From positions 1 to 64,000 of the forward strand of contig JBEKVM010000005.1 of assembly GCA_049513975.1 (NCBI GenBank): 64,000 bases of DNA, written 5' to 3'. The notes beneath the pieces were generated by a model, which saw only the letters and a list, made by a program, of their open reading frames with translations, was not told where the DNA came from and ran no database searches. The first letter of the stretch is position 1; each line of letters opens with the position of its first letter. Positions 59,126-64,000 of this stretch are shown here, in pieces. This DNA comes from JBEKOF01 sp049513975 (GTDB taxonomy: Bacteria > Verrucomicrobiota > Verrucomicrobiia > Limisphaerales > Palsa-1400). A program made the position numbers and the translations under genes.

Positions 59126-60013
59126 GTGAACGCTGCCGCCTACAAATTTCTCCCGCCGGAACTGGCCGAACGGCTGCGCGGCCTGGGCCTGACGGTGCGG
59201 CGGCCGGTGGAAGGCGCCATGCAGGGCTTGCATCGCTCCCCGCACCACGGCTCCTCGGTGGAGTTCGCCGATTACCGCGAATATACGCCCGGCGACCCGC
59301 CCAGCCTGATTGACTGGGCCATCTACGCCCGCAGTGACCGCTATGTCATCCGCCGCTATCAGGAAGAGACCAATCTGCGCGCCCACCTCCTGCTGGACAT
59401 TTCGGAAAGCATGGTGTTCCGCGAGGCCGGGCGGCATTCGAAAATGGATTACGCCTGCTATCTCGCCGCCGCTCTGATGCTGATTTTGCTCGGCCAGTCC
59501 GATTCCGCCGCCCTCACGCTGTTCAACGAGGAAATCCGGCGGACCTTTCCGCCCGTCGGTTCGCTCGACGGCCTGCGGCCCATGCTCCTGGCGCTGGAAG
59601 AAATCAAGCCGGCCGGACGCAGCCAAATCGAGCAGGCCCTCCACCAGACGGCGGAAAAAATCCAGCGGCGCAGCCTGGTGATTTTGATTTCCGACCTTTT
59701 GCAGGAGCCCTCCGGCATCATTCGCGGCATCCAGCACCTGCGCCACAACAAGCACGAGGTTTTGATATTGCAGCCGCTGGACGCGGCGGAGTTGAGCCTG
59801 AGCTTCGGCGGCCTGGCCGAATTGCGCGAACTGGAAACGGGCGCGCGCCTGCCGGTGGAAGCCGGGGAAATCCGGGAAGCCTACGCCAACGAAGTGCGGA
59901 AGTATCTGGATGAAATCCGGCGCGGCTGCCTGGGGAGCCTGGCGGATTATCTTCTGATTGACACGCGGACGCCGGTGGAGGAGACGTTGCACGCCAAATT
60001 TGGCCAGCTATGA
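59126..60013 (+). CDS. DUF58-domain protein with vWA-like fold
   Basis: This 295-residue protein shows the DUF58 hallmark VEFADYREYTPGDPPSLIDW (45-64). A von Willebrand A-like region has the MIDAS start LLLDISESM (Asp91, Ser93, Ser95). DUF58 proteins are the usual partners of MoxR ATPases. The start is the GTG at 59126, with AGGTG 4 nt upstream; a TTG one codon earlier is possible. It begins 7 bp after the MoxR stop and its stop overlaps the next start (ATGA at 60010-60013), so it is in one operon. Confidence 0.9.
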   Translation: MNAAAYKFLPPELAERLRGLGLTVRRPVEGAMQGLHRSPHHGSSVEFADYREYTPGDPPSLIDWAIYARSDRYVIRRYQEETNLRAHLLLDISESMVFREAGRHSKMDYACYLAAALMLILLGQSDSAALTLFNEEIRRTFPPVGSLDGLRPMLLALEEIKPAGRSQIEQALHQTAEKIQRRSLVILISDLLQEPSGIIRGIQHLRHNKHEVLILQPLDAAELSLSFGGLAELRELETGARLPVEAGEIREAYANEVRKYLDEIRRGCLGSLADYLLIDTRTPVEETLHAKFGQL

Positions 60014-62082
60014 CCGGCCTCACCGCCCTTAATCCGCTTTTCCTTTCCTTGCTGCCGCTGGCCGCGCTGCCGGTCGCGTTTCATTTCTTCTTCCGCCTGA
60101 AAAGACAAACGCGCCCGTTTCCGACCCTGATGTTTTTTCACCGCCTCGATCCCAAGCTCAACGCGCGCCGCCGCCTGCGCGAATGGCTCATCCTGCTCTT
60201 GCGCACCCTGCTCATCTTATTCCTTTTGCTCGCGCTGGCCCGGCCGGTTTGGTTCGGCCACGGCCAGGCCGGTGACCTGGCGGTCGTGCTGCTGATTGAC
60301 AATTCCGGTTCCATGAGCGGCTCCGGCGAAGGCGGACGGACCAAACTCAAGCAGGCCCTGGATGGCGCGCGCGACCTCCTCGCGGAACTGCGCGGACCGG
60401 ACCGCGCCGGGATCGTTCTCGTCGTGCCCGATCCGGCCGCGCCCTTGCCGGCCGGCCTCACCCAGGACAAGGCCGCACTCAAACTGGCCCTTGACGGCAT
60501 CGCCGAAACCGAAGCCAGCGGCAGCGTCGCCGCCGCCGTGGACCGGGCCATGCGGATGCTTGACAGCGGGGCCGCCGCCCATCGGGAAATCCAGATGTTT
60601 TCCGATTTGCAGCAGGAGAAATGGGGCCAGCCTCCGGTCAGCCCGCCCGCGCCGCCGCGCGGCCTCGGCCTGGTCGTTCACCGCGTCGCCTCGCCGTCCT
60701 CCGGCCTGCCCAACGTCTCGCTGACGCGTCTGGAGATGCCGGCCCGGCCGGTCGTGGCCGGCCGCCGCTTCCCGGTGCAAGTGCAATTGGCCAACCCGGG
60801 CCTGGGCACAGCCCAGGTGCGATTGAATTGGCTCGACGACGCCGGCAATCGCGGCGGCCTGGATGTCACGGTTCCAGCGCAAGAGCAGAGCAATGCCACG
60901 GTCACTCTGGTCGCGCCCAATCCCGGCCTGCGCTGGGTGCTGTTCTCTGTGGACGGCGATGATTTCCCCTCCGACAACCGCGCCGCCACGGCCTTCGTCG
61001 GCGTGGAACAGCAATCGGTCCTGTTCCTCGGCAGTCCGGCCGACTTCGGCTACCTGCCGCTGGCGCTGTCGCCCGGCGGCGATGGCCGTTTGTCGGGATT
61101 GGCCGCTTCCTTTTCCAGTTTCGATGCCTTTGCCGCCGGCAAACCCACCGGCTTTGTGGTCCTGCCGTGGGACGCCATTTTGCAGACTGGCCCGGATGTC
61201 GCCGCGCGGCTTAACGCCTTGCGCCAGTTCCTGTTGAAGGGAGGAACCGCGTTGCTCGTGCCGTCGCCGGGAGGTCAGGCCGGCGGGGGAACGAAACCGG
61301 ATTGGCTGGCCATGGCCCCGGAGAGCCTGCAAGGCTCGTCCAACGGCCTTGCGCTGACGGTGCTCGACAAAGCCAGCGCCATCTTTGACGATCTGCGCGA
61401 CGAAAAGGGCGAAATTGCGTTGCGCAACGTGAAGGTGTTTCGCTTCCTGCCGCTGCGCCTTGCGGCCCAAGCCGCGCCCCTGCTCGGATTGGAGGACGGC
61501 AGGATTATCCTTGCGGCGCAGAACGTGGGGCAAGGGCGGCTGCTGGCCGGCGGTCTGGCCTTTGATCCGGCTTGGAGCACCTTGCCGCTCAAGCCGGCGT
61601 TTGTCGCGCTCGCCCAAGGCATGGTGCTCAACCACGCGGGCGCGCCCGCCAGCATCACCTCGCTGGTGGCGGGCGATCCCTTGACCGGCTTGCCCGGCGG
61701 CGCTGCCTCGCTCGTGGTCCAATCGCTCGGCGGCAGCCCGCTGGACTGGAAAGGCCCGGCCGGCCAATTCACCACCTTCCCGCGCGTCGGCGTCTATGCC
61801 TTGCACCTGGGCCAGGAAACCCGCTGGGTGGCGGTGCGGTCTTCGGAAAAGGAAGGCCGCCGCAAGTTCATTTCCGGCGACACGCTGGCGGCGCTGGGAA
61901 ACCTGCCCTATGCCGTGGACAGTTTATCCGGAAGCGGGAATGCGCCGTCGCAATTTCGCCAGCAGGAACGCTCGCTGGATTTGAGTTTGCCCATGCTGCT
62001 GCTGGCCTTCGCCTGCCTGGGGTTGGAAGGCTGGCTGGCCAATCCCCCGCCCATGAAGCCCCGCGCCGCCGCAGTGAGTTAA
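60010..62082 (+). CDS. BatA-like vWA membrane protein
   Basis: This 690-residue protein starts with a BatA/aerotolerance N-terminal region: TM1 about 7-28 (LNPLFLSLLPLAALPVAF), the RPFPTLMFFHRLDPK motif, a second TM at 58-80. A vWA domain follows with MIDAS DNSGSMSG (Asp97, Ser99, Ser101). The long C-terminal part (about 240-660) is beta-rich and GATase-like at about 330-430, with a final TM near 655-680 (LPMLLLAFACLGLEGWLAN). It should span the inner membrane and present the vWA domain as a client or scaffold for MoxR. Confidence 0.85.
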   Translation: MTGLTALNPLFLSLLPLAALPVAFHFFFRLKRQTRPFPTLMFFHRLDPKLNARRRLREWLILLLRTLLILFLLLALARPVWFGHGQAGDLAVVLLIDNSGSMSGSGEGGRTKLKQALDGARDLLAELRGPDRAGIVLVVPDPAAPLPAGLTQDKAALKLALDGIAETEASGSVAAAVDRAMRMLDSGAAAHREIQMFSDLQQEKWGQPPVSPPAPPRGLGLVVHRVASPSSGLPNVSLTRLEMPARPVVAGRRFPVQVQLANPGLGTAQVRLNWLDDAGNRGGLDVTVPAQEQSNATVTLVAPNPGLRWVLFSVDGDDFPSDNRAATAFVGVEQQSVLFLGSPADFGYLPLALSPGGDGRLSGLAASFSSFDAFAAGKPTGFVVLPWDAILQTGPDVAARLNALRQFLLKGGTALLVPSPGGQAGGGTKPDWLAMAPESLQGSSNGLALTVLDKASAIFDDLRDEKGEIALRNVKVFRFLPLRLAAQAAPLLGLEDGRIILAAQNVGQGRLLAGGLAFDPAWSTLPLKPAFVALAQGMVLNHAGAPASITSLVAGDPLTGLPGGAASLVVQSLGGSPLDWKGPAGQFTTFPRVGVYALHLGQETRWVAVRSSEKEGRRKFISGDTLAALGNLPYAVDSLSGSGNAPSQFRQQERSLDLSLPMLLLAFACLGLEGWLANPPPMKPRAAAVS

Positions 62083-62131
62083 TTTGAAAAGCGCTTTTTG
62101 TTTTTCCGAACGCGGCCATAATGGGCGGGGA

Positions 62132-63469
62132 ATGAAACTGCATCGCCTGGCATGGGTGGCAGGGATGGTCGGTTTGCTCCTCTCGCATTACTGGCTGGTG
62201 GCGCAAATCGAGCCTTTTTATTCGTCCATTTATTGTTTTCTTTGGTGGTCGTACATCCTGGCCGTGGATTTTGCGGTTTATCGTCTGCGCGGCCATTCCC
62301 TTTTGCGCGATCAGCCGCGGGAGTTTTTGTTTCTCGCCGTTTGGTCCGTGCCAGTGTGGCTGGTCTTTGAATTGGCCAACCTGCGCCTGCAGAATTGGTA
62401 CTATGTGATGGCGCCGTACGGCTTTTCCTGGGGAACGCTTTATCTCGTTCTCGCCTTCGCCACCGTGCTGCCCGGCCTGTTTGAAACAACGTCCCTGGTG
62501 CTCGCGCTGCTGGAGAAATTCGTGCCTGGCGGAAGCATCCGGGGACGGCCCTTTGCCGTGAGCCGGCTGAACCTCGGCCTGCAACTGGCGCTGGGAGGGA
62601 CGATGCTGGCGCTGATGCTGGCGTTTCCCAGGAATTGTTTTTGCCTGGTGTGGGGCTTTGCCTACTTTCTGACCGACCCCATCTGTTACTGGGTCAGGCG
62701 CGCGGAGAAGAATCACGCGGGCCGCAGCCTGCTGGGCCAGTTGGCGGCGGGCGACAACACCCGGCTGGTGGCGCTGCTGGTGGCGGGATTCATTTGCGGC
62801 GGGCTTTGGGAGGCCTGGAACCTCGGCGCGCGCACCAAGTGGATTTATTCGGTCCCTTTCTTTGACGAGCTGAAACTGGGCGAGATGCCGGTGCTGGGCT
62901 TTTTGGGTTTCCCGCCCTTCGCCCTGGAATGTTACACCCTGGTGAATTTTCTAAGCCTGTTTCGGGACGGGCGCAATTGGGAGTTGAGCGCGCCGGAAAA
63001 CGCCGCGCGCCGCGGCATGCCCGCCGGCGGCGTGGCCTTGGGCGCGGTGTTGCTGCCGCTGGGCATCCTGTGCGCCTGCGCCGCCATCGCTGTCGAGCGG
63101 ACGACCGTCGCTTCTTACGCGACGCCGCTGGACTGGTGTTTTTCCCAGGAACTGGGGAAACAAGGCGTGAACGCCTTGCAGGAAAGACAGGCGTTGCAAG
63201 GAAATCAGTTCTTAAGATTGAAGGAACGGCCGCCCGAAATTGATCCGGCGTTGTTTGCCCGGATGCGGCGCGTCGCGAGCCTGGGGGAACTGAAGGGGAT
63301 GGGACTGAAGAACGCGCTGGCGCTGGAAAAATTGGGAATCAAAGGGGTGGAAGATCTGGCGCGGCAGAATCCGGAAGAACTGCTCCTCCAACTCGGGGCC
63401 TTGCACCAGAAAGTGCGGCTGGAGGAGGTCAAGATTTGGATACGCGCCGCGAAGCGGCATCACGGCTGA
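62132..63469 (+). CDS. Multi-span membrane protein with C-terminal helix-hairpin-helix (DUF4332-like) domain
   Basis: This 445-residue protein has about 8-9 predicted TM helices over residues 8-340 (WVAGMVGLLLSHYWLVA, YSSIYCFLWWSYILAVDFAV, GWGTLYLVL-type, GGVALGAVLLPLGILCACAA). A soluble tail at about 375-445 contains the repeated helix-hairpin-helix pattern LGELKGMGLKNALALEKLGI KGVEDLA. DUF4332-type HhH domains occur in diverse proteins but are seldom seen on a multi-span membrane protein. The ATG at 62132 has GGGCGGGG just upstream; the longer frame to 62084 would add 16 residues. It lies 49 bp after the BatA gene and could be read from the same promoter. The function is unknown. Confidence 0.75.
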   Translation: MKLHRLAWVAGMVGLLLSHYWLVAQIEPFYSSIYCFLWWSYILAVDFAVYRLRGHSLLRDQPREFLFLAVWSVPVWLVFELANLRLQNWYYVMAPYGFSWGTLYLVLAFATVLPGLFETTSLVLALLEKFVPGGSIRGRPFAVSRLNLGLQLALGGTMLALMLAFPRNCFCLVWGFAYFLTDPICYWVRRAEKNHAGRSLLGQLAAGDNTRLVALLVAGFICGGLWEAWNLGARTKWIYSVPFFDELKLGEMPVLGFLGFPPFALECYTLVNFLSLFRDGRNWELSAPENAARRGMPAGGVALGAVLLPLGILCACAAIAVERTTVASYATPLDWCFSQELGKQGVNALQERQALQGNQFLRLKERPPEIDPALFARMRRVASLGELKGMGLKNALALEKLGIKGVEDLARQNPEELLLQLGALHQKVRLEEVKIWIRAAKRHHG

Positions 63470-63568
63470 AAGGAATTAGATAGCCGTTGACACGAACATT
63501 CTTTCGATCTGGTGCAGGAGTTGTGATTGCAGCTTGCTGGACGGGATTTTTTGTGGAAGATTAGGACC

Positions 63569-63763
63569 ATGAGCGCACAGGAGATTATCGAGCAGATTAA
63601 AGCCTTGCCATCGGACGAACGGGCGCAGGTGACTAAATTCGTAGTCGAGTCCGATGATTCCTGGATTCCAGAAGACTTCAAGCAAGGCATGGCTGACATC
63701 GCCGCCGGCCGCGTGGTGGATTTGGACACCGCGTTGAATGAGCCGTTTCCGGGCGGCCAATGA
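63569..63763 (+). CDS. Putative antitoxin of a type II toxin-antitoxin pair
   Basis: This 64-residue acidic protein (SAQEIIEQIKALPSDERAQV ... DDSWIPEDFKQGMADIAAGR) has the layout of the addiction-module antitoxins that pair with RelE/ParE toxins: a short N-terminal DNA-binding or dimerising helix and an acidic C-terminus. The ATG at 63569 has TAGGA upstream. Its TGA overlaps the ATG of the next gene (ATGA, 63760-63763), the usual antitoxin-toxin coupling. Confidence 0.72.
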   Translation: MSAQEIIEQIKALPSDERAQVTKFVVESDDSWIPEDFKQGMADIAAGRVVDLDTALNEPFPGGQ

Positions 63764-64000
63764 ACTATCGCTTTCGTGCCGCTAAGTCCTTTTGGCGCAG
63801 TTGGAGCCGGCTCTCAGACGTCCAGCAACGGGCGGCGCGGCTGGCGTTCCCGGTTTTCAAAGCCAACCCATTCGATCCGCGCTTGCAGGCGCACAAGATT
63901 CACAGGCTCTCCGCTGTCTATGGCCGCACCATCTACGCGATGGAGATCGCGGGCGATTTGCGGGCCACATTCTACGTTGAGGGCGAAACCGTCTGGTCCG
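63760..64000 (+). CDS. RelE/ParE-like toxin, cut by window edge (5' 80 codons)
   Basis: The visible part (MNYRFRAAKSFWRSWSRLSD, then VQQRAARLAFPVFKANPFDP, RLQAHKIHRLSAVYGRTIYA) is basic and follows the RelE-fold pattern of a first helix with KSFxRSWxxL, a P-F-x-P turn and the beta strands that carry catalytic basic residues. It lacks its end because the window stops, so the catalytic C-terminus cannot be seen. Overlap with the antitoxin gene supports the call. Confidence 0.68.
   Translation, partial: MNYRFRAAKSFWRSWSRLSDVQQRAARLAFPVFKANPFDPRLQAHKIHRLSAVYGRTIYAMEIAGDLRATFYVEGETVWS

Overview
The window is a GC-rich bacterial chromosome segment, most consistent with a soil or freshwater Verrucomicrobiota (Limisphaerales/Pedosphaera-like). 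This placement is an inference. It rests on paired GH127/DUF1680 glycosidases, a GHL6-type Tat-exported hydrolase, Tat-exported Gfo/Idh and sugar-isomerase proteins, a verrucomicrobial-style prepilin remnant, decayed tyrosine-recombinase fragments, and many short palindromic intergenic repeats. No rRNA, intact tRNA, CRISPR array, intact IS or phage was seen.

Layout. 0-12.4 kb: hydroxyacid and C2/C3 metabolism (GlcD-type FAD oxidase, PLP aminotransferase, gamma-glutamyltransferase, LarA-like protein with a Tat-exported GHL6 hydrolase, glycerate kinase, lactate permease). It is interrupted at 9.8-10.7 kb by integrase and pilin fossils. 12.6-18.9 kb: exported enzymes (serine hydrolase lipoprotein, Tat sugar isomerase, Tat oxidoreductase, GH127 with a discoidin-like tail). 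18.9-19.9 kb: decayed DNA with recombinase remnants. 19.9-29.1 kb: D-aminoacyl-tRNA deacylase, an unusual GNAT/cyclic-nucleotide-binding fusion, a secreted protein, a terminal-inverted-repeat element, a GH43 glycosidase, nusB-PHP-ftsY, and a DUF4139 protein. 29.2-36.3 kb: a two-partner secretion locus (tpsA, tpsB) whose tpsB start overlaps the stop of an AraC regulator. 36.6-42.9 kb: two tandem M61 peptidases and a second GH127 enzyme. 43.2-48.3 kb: a DprA-like protein, a membrane pyrophosphatase and a cobalamin-binding-type protein. 48.3-54.4 kb: an RND efflux operon divergent from a padR gene, with a promoter and palindrome visible between them. 54.7-55.97 kb: a small gene interrupted by one in-frame stop, then non-coding DNA. 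55.97-63.5 kb: a MoxR/vWA-type operon (DUF4159, FHA-MoxR fusion, DUF58, BatA-like) followed by a membrane protein with a helix-hairpin-helix tail. 63.6-64 kb: a toxin-antitoxin pair cut by the window edge.

How it fits together. The left block could import lactate or related hydroxyacids and interconvert lactate, pyruvate, glycolate, glyoxylate, serine and glycerate. The exported glycosidases and peptidases suggest polymer scavenging. The two-partner secretion locus would display a large beta-helical surface protein, and the RND operon is probably controlled by PadR. The MoxR/DUF58/BatA block resembles chaperone-like AAA+/von Willebrand systems, here with an FHA phospho-threonine reader fused to the ATPase.

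The least ordinary items are the FHA-MoxR protein, whose linker is partly encoded by a palindromic repeat pair; the GNAT-CNB protein; the araC-tpsB coupling; and a modular family of palindromic repeats spread over the right half of the window.
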